DNA from: Burkholderiales bacterium
GTDB taxonomy: Bacteria; Pseudomonadota; Gammaproteobacteria; Burkholderiales; Burkholderiaceae_C
NCBI GenBank assembly: GCA_028872015.1
Contig: JAGWLO010000016.1
Location: forward strand, 1 to 57,173
Length of the DNA stretch: 57,173 bases
Reading direction: 5' to 3'
Made by a program: the position numbers and the translations under genes. This document shows, in pieces, positions 43,312 through 52,075 of this stretch; position 1 is the first letter of the stretch; the number at the start of each line of letters is the position of its first letter. The notes below the pieces were generated by a model, which worked only from the letters and a program-made list of their open reading frames with translations, searched no databases and had not been told where the DNA came from.

Positions 43312-44295
43312 TCAGCGCAGCGAGCCGGCGTGGCGCTCGATCAGCGCCTGCCGCGTGGTGGGGCTCTCCAGCTGCGCCAGCCACCATTGCAGCGCCCGGC
43401 CCAGGCCGGTGGCGCCGCGGTCGGCGCGCCAGGCGTAGTGCAGGGTCACCACGCGCGCGCCGCGCACGGTGTCCTTGCGCACCAGGTGGCCGGCCTCCAG
43501 GTGCGGCCGCGCCAGCGGCTCGGGCACGAAGCCGCTGCCCAGGCCGCGCAGCAGCGCCTCGAGCTTGGCGCGCATGCTGGGCACGGTCAGCACGTCCTGG
43601 CCCGGCAGCAGGTTCACCGTCATCGGCGTCAGGCGCTGCGCGGTGTCGGCCACGGCCACCGCGCGGTGGTGCACCAGCTGCTCGTCGGTCAGCGGCCCGG
43701 GGGCCTCGGCCAGCGCGTGGTGCGGCGCCAGGCAGTAGATGAAGGGCATGTCGCCCAGCGGCCGCAGCTCGATGCCGCCGGGGTTGTCGTGGTGGGCGCC
43801 GACGCCGATGGCCAGGTCGGCCTGGCCCGTGACCAGGGCCTCCCAGGTGCCGGCCAGCACCTCGGTGCGCAGCCGCAGCTGGGTGGCCGGCGCGCCCTGC
43901 TCGCCGCCGCGCTCGTCGACCACGCGCACCTCGAAGAAGGCCTGCACCAGCTCGAACAGGGTCGGCACCGAGACCAGGTCCTCGACGCTGATCGACAGCT
44001 GCGCCTCCCAGCCGCAGGCGACGCGGCGCACGCGGTTGGCCACCGCGTCCATCTCCTGCAGCAGGCGCCGCCCCCCGTGCAGCAGCTCGGCCCCGGCGGC
44101 GGTGAGCTGGGCCTGGCGCGAGCTGCGGTCGAACAGCAGCACGTCCAGCGTCTCCTCGAGCTGGCGCACGCTGTACGTCAGCGCCGAGGGCACCTTGCCG
44201 AGCTCGCGCGCCGCGGCGGCAAAGCTGCCGGTGCGGGCGATGGCGTCCATCATCACCAGCGCGTCGGGCGTGAGGGCGTGCAGTCGGGCGGCCAT
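43312..44295 (-). CDS. LysR-family transcriptional regulator
   Basis: This 327-residue regulator has an N-terminal winged helix-turn-helix (about 8-68; [22 protein letters not shown]) and a periplasmic-binding-protein-like effector domain. It faces the pirin-DoxX-flavodoxin operon across 91 bases and is the prime candidate to control it, as LysR regulators often do with divergent neighbours. Homologues are linked to redox or quinone-type signals (inference). The start is the ATG at 44295. Confidence 0.93.
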   Translation of the reverse strand: MAARLHALTPDALVMMDAIARTGSFAAAARELGKVPSALTYSVRQLEETLDVLLFDRSSRQAQLTAAGAELLHGGRRLLQEMDAVANRVRRVACGWEAQLSISVEDLVSVPTLFELVQAFFEVRVVDERGGEQGAPATQLRLRTEVLAGTWEALVTGQADLAIGVGAHHDNPGGIELRPLGDMPFIYCLAPHHALAEAPGPLTDEQLVHHRAVAVADTAQRLTPMTVNLLPGQDVLTVPSMRAKLEALLRGLGSGFVPEPLARPHLEAGHLVRKDTVRGARVVTLHYAWRADRGATGLGRALQWWLAQLESPTTRQALIERHAGSLR

Positions 44296-44353
44296 GGCTT
44301 CATCTTATTTGAACGGGCTCGTCAACGCCGTCCAGCCCCGGCCGCGCAGGCGC

Positions 44354-44370
44354 TGCCTACAGTGCAGGCA
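44354..44370. promoter_or_regulatory. Candidate LysR operator upstream of pirin
   Basis: TGCCT and AGGCA form a perfect inverted repeat separated by 7 bases, and the site contains a T-N11-A match. It lies 16 bases before the pirin ATG in the gap between the LysR gene and its divergent neighbour. Position and symmetry fit a LysR box; binding is untested. Confidence 0.5.
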
Positions 44371-44386
44371 ACCCAGAGGCGCCGCC

Positions 44387-45097
44387 ATGCTCACCCTGCG
44401 CAAATCAGCCGACCGCGGCCATGCCGACCACGGCTGGCTCGACAGCTTCCACAGCTTCTCGTTCGCCGACTACCACGACCCGGCGCACATGGGCGTGGGC
44501 AACCTGCGCGTGATCAACGAGGACCGCATCGCCCCGGGCACCGGCTTCGGCACCCATGGCCACCGCGACATGGAGATCCTCAGCTACGTCCTGGCGGGCG
44601 CCCTGGCGCACAAGGACAGCCTGGGCCAGGGCGGCGCGGGCGGCGTGATCCGCCCCGGCGACGTGCAGCGCCTGAGCGCCGGCACCGGCGTGCGCCACAG
44701 CGAGTTCAACCACGCCAGCGACCAGACCACGCACTTCCTGCAGATCTGGCTCCTGCCGTGGCGCAACGGCATCGAACCGGGCTACGAGCAGAAGCACTTC
44801 GACGCCGCCGCCAAGCGCGGCCGGCTGGCGCTGATCGCCTCGCCCGACGGCCGCGAGGGCTCGCTGACGATCCATGCCGACGCCAGCCTGCGCGCCGGCC
44901 TGTTCGACGGCGCCGAGCGCGCCGAACTGGCACTCGATCCGGCGCGCATCGCCTACGTGCACCTGGTGCGCGGCGGCCTGCGCGTGAACGACCGCCCCCT
45001 GCAGGGCGGCGACGCGCTGCGGCTCGACCGCGAGCCCCGCCTGGTGCTCGAAGGCGGCGAGTCCGCCGAGGTGCTGGTGTTCGACCTCGCGCCCTAA
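44387..45097 (+). CDS. Pirin family protein
   Basis: The 236-residue bicupin has the pirin N-terminus LDSFHSFSFADYHDPAHMG, then the metal-binding cupin motif GFGTHGHRDMEILSYVL and RHSEFNHAS. Bacterial pirins bind a metal and some degrade quercetin; others act as redox-linked regulators. It starts the operon with DoxX and a flavodoxin-like protein, which suggests quinone or electrophile handling. An ATG after GAGGCGCC is used. Confidence 0.93.
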   Translation: MLTLRKSADRGHADHGWLDSFHSFSFADYHDPAHMGVGNLRVINEDRIAPGTGFGTHGHRDMEILSYVLAGALAHKDSLGQGGAGGVIRPGDVQRLSAGTGVRHSEFNHASDQTTHFLQIWLLPWRNGIEPGYEQKHFDAAAKRGRLALIASPDGREGSLTIHADASLRAGLFDGAERAELALDPARIAYVHLVRGGLRVNDRPLQGGDALRLDREPRLVLEGGESAEVLVFDLAP

Positions 45098-45130
45098 CTT
45101 CAACAGTCAACTGACCCCGGAGCATCTGCC

Positions 45131-45544
45131 ATGAACTCGACCACCCCGATCGCCGCCCCCGTGGCCGCCCTGGCCCGCGTGCTGCTGGCGCTGATGTTCA
45201 TCCTGGCCGGCGCGGCCAAGTTCGCCGGCCTGGCCGGCACCGCCGGCTACATCGCCAGCAAGGGCCTGCCCGCGCCGATGCTGCTGGCGGTGGCCGCCGG
45301 CACGCTCGAACTGCTGGGTGGCCTGGCGCTGGCAGTGGGCTTCCAGGCGCGGTGGGCGGCGCTGGCGCTGGGGCTGTTCACGCTCGCCGTGACGCCCATC
45401 TTCCACGCCTTCTGGGCCGTGCCGGCCGACCAGGCCATGGTCACCCAGCTGCTGTTCATGAAGAACATCTCCGTGGCCGGAGGCCTGTTCTTCGTGTTCT
45501 CGCTCGGCGCCGGCCCGGCCAGCCTCGACGCCCGCCGCGGCTGA
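45131..45544 (+). CDS. DoxX-family membrane protein
   Basis: The 137-residue protein has four predicted membrane helices, beginning with ARVLLALMFILAGAAKFAGL, the DoxX signature region. DoxX proteins are small quinone-linked or redox-associated membrane proteins of mostly unknown biochemistry. CCGGAG precedes the ATG. It is second in the pirin operon, 33 bases after pirin. Confidence 0.92.
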   Translation: MNSTTPIAAPVAALARVLLALMFILAGAAKFAGLAGTAGYIASKGLPAPMLLAVAAGTLELLGGLALAVGFQARWAALALGLFTLAVTPIFHAFWAVPADQAMVTQLLFMKNISVAGGLFFVFSLGAGPASLDARRG

Positions 45545-45608
45545 CGGCGCCCGCACCGACCGCGGCCCCGGCCCCGCATTTTTCCAACGCCCCTCCAGGA
45601 GTACCCGC

Positions 45609-46160
45609 ATGAGCAAGATCGTGATCGTCTACCACAGCGGCTACGGCCACACCAAGAAGGTGGCCGAGGCCGTGGCCGAAGGCAGCGGCGGCACGCTGCT
45701 GGCCATCGACGCCGAAGGCAACCTGCCCGAAGGCGGCTGGGAGCAGCTCGCCGCCGCCACCACCATCGTCTTCGGCTCGCCCACCTACATGGGCAGCGTG
45801 AGCTGGCAGTTCAAGAAGTTCGCCGACGCCTCGTCCAAGCCCTGGTTCGGCCAGGTCTGGAAGGACAAGCTCGCCGCCGGCTTCACCAACTCGGCCACCC
45901 TCAACGGCGACAAGTTCTCGACCCTGCACTACCTGTTCACGCTGAGCCAGCAGCACGGCATGTTCTGGGTCGGCACGGGCATGCTGCCGATGAACGCCAA
46001 GCGCCACACCCGCGACGACCTCAACAACCTGGGCAGCAGCGCCGGCCTGATCACGGCCACGCCCTCGGACGCCTCGGTCGACGAGATGGTGCCGGGCGAC
46101 ATCGCCACCGCCAAGGCCTTCGGCAAGCGCGTCGCCGAGGCCAGCGCGCGCTGGGCCTGA
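45609..46160 (+). CDS. Flavodoxin-like NAD(P)H-dependent oxidoreductase (WrbA-like)
   Basis: The 183-residue protein has the FMN-binding flavodoxin start IVIVYHSGYGHTKKVAEAV (phosphate loop), PTYMGSVSWQFKKFADAS (second FMN loop) and a downstream GFTNSATL segment. This resembles WrbA-type quinone reductases but is not clear enough for the name. CAGGAG precedes the ATG. It closes the pirin-DoxX-flavodoxin operon. Confidence 0.92.
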   Translation: MSKIVIVYHSGYGHTKKVAEAVAEGSGGTLLAIDAEGNLPEGGWEQLAAATTIVFGSPTYMGSVSWQFKKFADASSKPWFGQVWKDKLAAGFTNSATLNGDKFSTLHYLFTLSQQHGMFWVGTGMLPMNAKRHTRDDLNNLGSSAGLITATPSDASVDEMVPGDIATAKAFGKRVAEASARWA

Positions 46161-46167
46161 GCTTCGG

Positions 46168-46193
46168 GAGCGCTACGCCTGCGCGTAGCGCTC
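46168..46193. other. Perfect 11-bp hairpin between convergent flavodoxin and methionine synthase genes
   Basis: GAGCGCTACGC and GCGTAGCGCTC pair exactly around the loop CTGC. The hairpin starts 8 bases after the flavodoxin stop and covers the last codons and stop of the convergent gene. Neither strand has a T-run. It may protect or end both transcripts. Confidence 0.5.
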
Positions 46194-47198
46194 GCGCGCC
46201 AGCGCCGCGCCCGCGGCCAGGGCCTGCAGCTTGGCCTCGGCCACGGCCCGGCCCATGGGCGCCAGGCCGCAGTTGGTGCAGGCGATGAGCCGCTCGCGCG
46301 GCACGAACTGCAGCGCGCGGCCGATGGTGTCGGCCACTTCCTCGGGCGTCTCGATGGCGTCGCTGGCGACGTCGATCACGCCGACCATCACTTCCTTGCC
46401 CTGCAGCAGCGCCATCAGCTCGGGCGGCACGTGCGAGTGGATGCACTCCAGGCTGACCTGGTCGATGCGGCTGGCGGCCAGCGCCGGGAACACCCGCTCG
46501 TACTGGCGCCATTCCTGGCCGAGCGACTGCTTCCAGTCGATGTTGGCCTGGATGCCGTAGCCGTAGCAGATGTGCACGGCCGTCTTGCAGCTGAGCCCCT
46601 GCGCCGCGCGCTCCAGCGCCTGCACGCCCCAGGTCGCGGCCTCGTCGAGGTAGACGTTGAAGGCCGGCTCGTCGAACTGGATCACGTCGACGCCGTCGGC
46701 CTGCAGCGCCAGGGCCTCCTGGTTCAGCAGCTCGGCAAAGGCCATCGCCATCTGCACGCGGTCGCCATAGCAGCGGTCGGCCACGGTGTCGACGATGGTC
46801 ATCGGGCCGGGCAGCGTGAACTTGATCCGGCGCTTCGTGTGCGCGCGCAGGAAGCGGGCCTCGACCGCGTGCACGCGGCCGCGCAGCCGCAGCGGCGCCA
46901 CCACCTGCGGCACCATCGCCTTGTAGCGGTCGCCGCGGATGCCCATCTCGACCTTGTGCGCGAAGTCGATGCCGTCCACCCGCTCGAGGAAGCCGTGCAC
47001 GAAATGCTGCCGGCTCTGCTCGCCGTCGCCGATCACGTCCAGGCCGGCATCCTCCTGGGCCTTGATCCAGAGCAGCGTGGCATCGAGCTTGGCCTGCGCC
47101 AGGGCCTGGCCCTCGCCGAGCCACTGCGGCCACAGCTTGCCGGTCTCGGCCAGCCAGGCAGGTTTGGGCAGGCTGCCGGCGATGGCGGTGTCGAACAT
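46173..47198 (-). CDS. Short MetE-like methionine synthase (core MetE / MesD-like)
   Basis: The 341-residue protein corresponds to the C-terminal catalytic half of cobalamin-independent methionine synthase, without the N-terminal folate-binding half. Zinc ligands are visible: H209 and C211 in HICYG, E251 in LECIHS, and C310 in CTNCGL; the acidic segment FDEPAF is also present. Short MetE homologues include folate-independent types such as MesD, which needs the partner MesX (DUF1852). No such gene is adjacent, so methyl donor and type remain open. GGAGA precedes the ATG. Confidence 0.85.
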   Translation of the reverse strand: MFDTAIAGSLPKPAWLAETGKLWPQWLGEGQALAQAKLDATLLWIKAQEDAGLDVIGDGEQSRQHFVHGFLERVDGIDFAHKVEMGIRGDRYKAMVPQVVAPLRLRGRVHAVEARFLRAHTKRRIKFTLPGPMTIVDTVADRCYGDRVQMAMAFAELLNQEALALQADGVDVIQFDEPAFNVYLDEAATWGVQALERAAQGLSCKTAVHICYGYGIQANIDWKQSLGQEWRQYERVFPALAASRIDQVSLECIHSHVPPELMALLQGKEVMVGVIDVASDAIETPEEVADTIGRALQFVPRERLIACTNCGLAPMGRAVAEAKLQALAAGAALARERYAQA

Positions 47199-47308
47199 TG
47201 GGGTCTCCGTGTCGGAATGCGGGGCCGAGGGTACCCCAGCAGCCGGCCCTGCGGGTCGGCGCGCGATACTTCGGGCTACCCGCCCAAGCGCCGGCCCGCA
47301 GCGGCCGC

Positions 47309-49945
47309 ATGCCGTCGATGGACAGGCCCCACGCCTCAGCACCCGAACCTTCCGCCCCGGACACCCGCGCCATCGACACCCTGCTCTTCGACGCCGCCCC
47401 GGTGGCGCTGGTGCATCTGGGGCCCGACCGCCGCGTGCGGACCGCCAACCGGGCGGCGCAGGCGCTGCTGGGCCCGGCGCTGCACCCGGGCAGCCCCTGG
47501 GCACCCGACCCGGCCAGCCTGCAGGTGCGCAGCCAGCCGCTGGCCGACGGCGGCTGGGTGCTGGCCGTGGAGGTGGCCGCGCAGGCGGCCGCGCCCGCAC
47601 CGCAGGCCGACGCCAACCCCGAGGCGCAGCTGGCCCTGGCCGCCACGCTGAGCAAGCTGGCCATCTGGCGCCACGATCTGGCCACCGACCGCGTGCAGTA
47701 CAACGACCAGGCCTACCGATTGCTGGGCCTGGCGCCACGCCCCGAGGGTCTGCACATCGGCGAGATCCGGGCCCTGACCCACGCCGACGACCTGCCGCGG
47801 GTGCTCGAGTCCAACGCCCTGGCGCTGCGCAACGGCGAGCCGGCCGACCTGCACGTGCGCTACCGCCAGTCCGACGGCAGCTGGCGCCACGTGCTGACGC
47901 GCCGCATCCTGCAGCGAGACGCCGACGGCCGGCCCATCGCCTTCCTGGGCGTGGCGCTCGATATCACCGAGCGCATCGAGCAGGAGCGCCGCGCCGACGA
48001 GGCCACGCGCCGCTTCGAGATGGTCACGCGCGCCGCCGGCATCGGCTACTGGCAGCTCGACGCGGGCGCCGAGCGTGCGGTCTGGAGCCCCGAGCTGCGG
48101 GCGCTGTTCGCGCTGCCGCCGGCGCAGCCGGTGCCCACGCTGCAAGAGTGGCTGCAGCGCTGCGTGCACGAGGACGATCGCGACGAGGTGCGGCAGCGCC
48201 TGGCGCAGTGGGTCGCCAGCGGCGACGAGAGCCTGGCGCTGGCGCTGCGGATCGTGCGCCACGACGGCGCGGTGCGGCACGTCGCGACCCATTCGCACCA
48301 GCCCCGCCGCGCGGCGGGGCCCCCGGACGGCCGCAGCCTGTTCGGCATCGTCATCGACGTCACCGAGCGGCGCGAGGCCGAGCTGGCCCTGCGCAGCGCC
48401 TCCGAGAGCGCCGCGCTGGTGGCGCGCAGCGTGGGCCTGGGCACCTGGTCGCTCGACCCGCAGACGGGCGAGGCGCGCTGGGACGCCCAGATGTGGGTGC
48501 TGCGCGGCCGCCCGCCGCAGCCGCGCGCGATGACGCTGGAAGAACGGCGCGCCTGCCAGCACCCCGACGACCGCGAGACCTTCGGCCGCATCCTGGCCCA
48601 GGCGATCGAGCAGGGCACGCCAGTGGAGCAGGAGTTCCGCGTCATCTGGCCCGATGGCAGCGTGCACTGGCTGGCCTCGCGCTCGCTCGAGCTGGTCGAC
48701 GCGCACAGCGGGCGGCGCCGGCGCATCGGCGTCAACTGGGACGTGACCGACAGCCGCAATGCCGCCGCCGCGCGCCAGGCCAGCGAGCTGGCCCGCCGCG
48801 AGAGCCAGGCCAAGTCGCGCTTCCTGGCGCGCATGAGCCACGAGCTGCGCACGCCGCTGAACGCGGTGCTGGGCTTCTCGCAGCTGCTGCTGGCCGACGA
48901 TCGCGGCGCCGACCCCGCGGCGGCCACGCGCCGGCGCCGCCTGCAGCACGTGCGCCTGGCCGGCCAGCACCTGCTGACGCTCATCAACGACGTGCTCGAC
49001 CTGTCCAGCCTGGAAAGCGGCGAGCTGCGCATCGCCCTGCAGCCGGTGGCCCTGGAGCCGCTGGTGGCCGACACGCTGCCGCTGCTGGCGCCGCTGCGCG
49101 ACCGCCACCGCGTGCGCCTGCGCACCGGCGCGCTGGGCCTGCGCGTGATGGCCGACGGCACGCGGCTGCGCCAGGTGCTGCTGAACCTGCTCACCAACGC
49201 CATCAAGTACAACCAGGCCGACGGCGAGGTGCTGGTCGAGGCCTTCGAGCAGGGCCCGCTGGTGTGCCTGCGCGTGGCCGACACCGGGCCCGGGCTGAGC
49301 CCGGCGCAGCTGTCGCAGCTGTTCGAGCCCTTCAACCGCCTGGGGCGTGCCGAGGCCGAGGCGGTCGAGGGCACCGGCATCGGCCTGACCATCGTCAAGG
49401 CGCTGGTCGAGCACATGGGCGGCACGGTGCAGGTGCACAGCCGGCAGGGCCAGGGCAGCGCCTTCGAGGTGCGCCTGGCCGCCGCACCGCCCGGGGCGGT
49501 GGACGAACCCGGGCCGCCGACTACCGCCGCCGGCCTGCTGGAAGCGGCCCCGGCCGCCGCAGGCGCCGCCGTGCGGCGGCTGCTCTACATCGAGGACAAC
49601 CCGGTGAACGCGATGATCATCGCCGAGCTGCTGGGCCGCCGCCCCGACCTCGAGCTGCAGATCGCGGTCGACGGCGCCAGCGGCGTGCAGCAGGCGCTGG
49701 CGCGGCCGCCCGACCTCATCCTGCTCGACATGCAGCTGCCCGATTTCGACGGCTTCGAGGTGCTGCGCCGGCTGCGCGCGCAGCCGGCCACGGCGGGCAT
49801 CCCGTGCGTGGCGCTGTCGGCCAACGCCATGCCCGACGACATCCAGCGCGCGCTGCAGGCCGGCATCGCCGACTACTGGACCAAGCCGCTGGACTTCAAG
49901 GCCTTCGTGCAGGCGCTCGACCAGCGCCTGGGGCTCAGGGCGTGA
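47309..49945 (+). CDS. Soluble hybrid histidine kinase with multiple PAS domains
   Basis: The 878-residue protein has PAS-like sensor domains (about 20-110, 112-235, 236-360, 362-500), a HisKA domain with the phospho-acceptor H511 in MSHELRTPLN, an HATPase domain (NLLTNAIKYN, DTGPGLS, GTGIGLTIVK), and a C-terminal receiver domain with D807 in LILLDMQLPDFDG. No transmembrane helix is seen, so it senses a cytosolic signal. There is no separate response regulator gene next to it. The start may be 47309 or the Met three codons on. It converges with the M3 peptidase and overlaps its end by 11 bases. Confidence 0.92.
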   Translation: MPSMDRPHASAPEPSAPDTRAIDTLLFDAAPVALVHLGPDRRVRTANRAAQALLGPALHPGSPWAPDPASLQVRSQPLADGGWVLAVEVAAQAAAPAPQADANPEAQLALAATLSKLAIWRHDLATDRVQYNDQAYRLLGLAPRPEGLHIGEIRALTHADDLPRVLESNALALRNGEPADLHVRYRQSDGSWRHVLTRRILQRDADGRPIAFLGVALDITERIEQERRADEATRRFEMVTRAAGIGYWQLDAGAERAVWSPELRALFALPPAQPVPTLQEWLQRCVHEDDRDEVRQRLAQWVASGDESLALALRIVRHDGAVRHVATHSHQPRRAAGPPDGRSLFGIVIDVTERREAELALRSASESAALVARSVGLGTWSLDPQTGEARWDAQMWVLRGRPPQPRAMTLEERRACQHPDDRETFGRILAQAIEQGTPVEQEFRVIWPDGSVHWLASRSLELVDAHSGRRRRIGVNWDVTDSRNAAAARQASELARRESQAKSRFLARMSHELRTPLNAVLGFSQLLLADDRGADPAAATRRRRLQHVRLAGQHLLTLINDVLDLSSLESGELRIALQPVALEPLVADTLPLLAPLRDRHRVRLRTGALGLRVMADGTRLRQVLLNLLTNAIKYNQADGEVLVEAFEQGPLVCLRVADTGPGLSPAQLSQLFEPFNRLGRAEAEAVEGTGIGLTIVKALVEHMGGTVQVHSRQGQGSAFEVRLAAAPPGAVDEPGPPTTAAGLLEAAPAAAGAAVRRLLYIEDNPVNAMIIAELLGRRPDLELQIAVDGASGVQQALARPPDLILLDMQLPDFDGFEVLRRLRAQPATAGIPCVALSANAMPDDIQRALQAGIADYWTKPLDFKAFVQALDQRLGLRA

Positions 49946-52040
49946 GCGGCTCGGGCACCAGCCCGCGCTTGGCCAGCAGCGGCGCCACGGTGGGGGCGCG
50001 GCCGCGGAAGGCCTGGTAGGCCGCGCCCGGCTCGACGCTGTTGCCGCTGGCGTAGACGTGGCGCCGCAGGCGCGCCGCCACCGCCGGATCGAAGGCGCTG
50101 CCGGCTTCGCGGAAGGCCCCGAAGCCGTCGGCATCCAGCACCTCGGCCCACAGGTACACGTAGTAGCCGGCGGCGTAGCCGCTGCCGGCGAACAGGTGCT
50201 GGAAGTGCACCAGCCTGTGGTTCAGCCCCACGCCGTGCGGCAGGCCCTGGGCCTGCAGCAGCCCGGCCTCGAAGGCGCACAGGTCGGCCGGCGGCTCGGC
50301 CTCGGGCAGCGCGTGCACCGCCAGGTCGACGATGGCGCTGGCGGTGTAGCGCACGGTCTCGTAGCCCTGGTTGAAGCGCTGCGCGCGCTGCAGCCGCTGC
50401 ACCAGCCCGGCCGGGATGGGCTCGCCGGTGCGCCAGTGGCGGGCGTGGCGCTGCAGCACCTCGGGCTCGGCGATCCAGTGCTCGAAGATCTGCGAGGGCA
50501 GCTCGACGAAATCGCGCAGCACCTGGGTGCCCGACAGGCGCTCGTAGCGGACGTCGGACAGCAGCCCGTGCAGGCCGTGGCCGAACTCGTGGAACAGCGT
50601 GCGCGCGTCGTCCAGCGACAGCAGCGTGGGCTCGCCGGGGGCGCCGCGCGCGAAGTTGTTGTTGTTCAGGATCACCGGCAGCTGCGCGCCCACGCGGCCG
50701 TCGGGCCCCCGGGCGTTGCGGCTCTGCCAGCGCAGCGCGCTCATCCAGGCGCCGCTGCGCTTGTTGGGCCGCGCGTAGTTGTCCTGCAGGAAGACGCCCC
50801 GCAGCGTGCCGTCGGCATCGCGCACCTCGTAGGCCTGGACGTCGGGGTGGTAGACGGGGATGTCGGCCCGCGGCTCGAAGCGCAGGCCGAACAGGCGGCC
50901 GGCGCAATCGAAGGCGGCGGCGGCCACGCGGCCGAGTTCGAAGTACGGCTTGACCTCGGCATCGTCGATGGCGTAGCGCTCGCGCCGCACCCGCTCGGCC
51001 CAGAAGCGCCAGTCCCAGGGCTCGATCGGCGCGCCGGGCGGGCCCGCGGCCAGCGCGGGCTCGGCCTGCCTCTGTGCCGCCAGGGCCGCGCGCTCGCGCT
51101 CCACCGCGGCCAGCGCGCGCGGCCACACCTCGTCCAGCAGCCCTTGCACGGCGGCCCGGTTGCCGGCCATGGTGTCGACGAGCGCGAAGTCGGCGTAGCA
51201 GGCGTGGCCGTGCAGGCGTGCCTGCTCGTTGCGCAGGCGCAGGATGTCGCGCGCCACCTCGCGGTTGTCGTGCTCGCCGGCGTGCTCGCCGCGGCCGACC
51301 CAGGCACGCCAGGCCTGCTCGCGCAGGTCTGGCCGCGTCGACGCGGTGAGGAAGGGCACCACCAGCGAGCGCGCCAGCGTCAGCGCCGGCCCGGGCAGTC
51401 CGCGCTCGGCACCGGCCTGGCGCAGGGCGGCGCGCAAGGCCTCGGGCAGGCCCGCCAGATCGGCCTCGCCCTGCAGCGCCAGGTGCCACGTCGACTCGTC
51501 GTGCAGCACGTTCTGGGCGAAGCGCGTGGTCAGCCGCGCCAGCGACTGCATCACCTCCGCATAGCGCTGCTGCGCCGCCGGCGACAGGCTGGCACCGGCG
51601 CGCACGAAATCGAGGTGCAGCCGCTCGAGCAGGCGCAGCGCCTCGGGCGCCAGGCCCAGGCTGTCGCGCCGCGCGTGCAGCGCGGCCACGCGCGCGAACA
51701 GCGCCGCGTCCATGTACACGGCGCTGTGGTGCGCCGCCAGCGGGGCGGCCAGGGCACGCTGCACGGCCTGCAGCTCGGGGCTGGTGGCCGATGCGGTGAG
51801 GTTGTGGAACACCGCCGCCACGCGTCCCAGCAGGGCGCCCGCGCGGTCGAACGCGGCCACGGTGTTCTCGAAGTCCGGGGGCGCCGGGTCGGCGGCGATG
51901 GCGGCGAGTTCGCGCCGGTGCTCGCGCATCGCCGCCTCGAGCGCGGGCTGGAAGTGGGCGGCCTGCAGGCGCGAAAACGGGGGCAGGCCGTGCGGCGCGT
52001 CCCAGGGCTGCAGCAGCGGGTTGGCTTCGTTGTCGTCCAT
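49935..52040 (-). CDS. M3-family oligopeptidase (oligopeptidase A/PrlC type)
   Basis: The 701-residue zinc metallopeptidase hydrolyses short peptides and signal-peptide fragments in the cytosol. The active site is HEFGH (H484, E485, H488) with the third ligand in ELPSQIFEHW. The N-terminal helical half and segments FLQDNYARPNKRSGAW, NNNNFA and GYAAGYYVYLW fit the M3 fold. There is no signal peptide. Its start lies 35 bases after the coiled-coil gene, and its end overlaps the kinase gene on the other strand. Confidence 0.94.
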   Translation of the reverse strand: MDDNEANPLLQPWDAPHGLPPFSRLQAAHFQPALEAAMREHRRELAAIAADPAPPDFENTVAAFDRAGALLGRVAAVFHNLTASATSPELQAVQRALAAPLAAHHSAVYMDAALFARVAALHARRDSLGLAPEALRLLERLHLDFVRAGASLSPAAQQRYAEVMQSLARLTTRFAQNVLHDESTWHLALQGEADLAGLPEALRAALRQAGAERGLPGPALTLARSLVVPFLTASTRPDLREQAWRAWVGRGEHAGEHDNREVARDILRLRNEQARLHGHACYADFALVDTMAGNRAAVQGLLDEVWPRALAAVERERAALAAQRQAEPALAAGPPGAPIEPWDWRFWAERVRRERYAIDDAEVKPYFELGRVAAAAFDCAGRLFGLRFEPRADIPVYHPDVQAYEVRDADGTLRGVFLQDNYARPNKRSGAWMSALRWQSRNARGPDGRVGAQLPVILNNNNFARGAPGEPTLLSLDDARTLFHEFGHGLHGLLSDVRYERLSGTQVLRDFVELPSQIFEHWIAEPEVLQRHARHWRTGEPIPAGLVQRLQRAQRFNQGYETVRYTASAIVDLAVHALPEAEPPADLCAFEAGLLQAQGLPHGVGLNHRLVHFQHLFAGSGYAAGYYVYLWAEVLDADGFGAFREAGSAFDPAVAARLRRHVYASGNSVEPGAAYQAFRGRAPTVAPLLAKRGLVPEPLTP

Positions 52041-52075
52041 GGATGGTCGCGCCTGCAGTGCGCCTGCGCCGCGCG

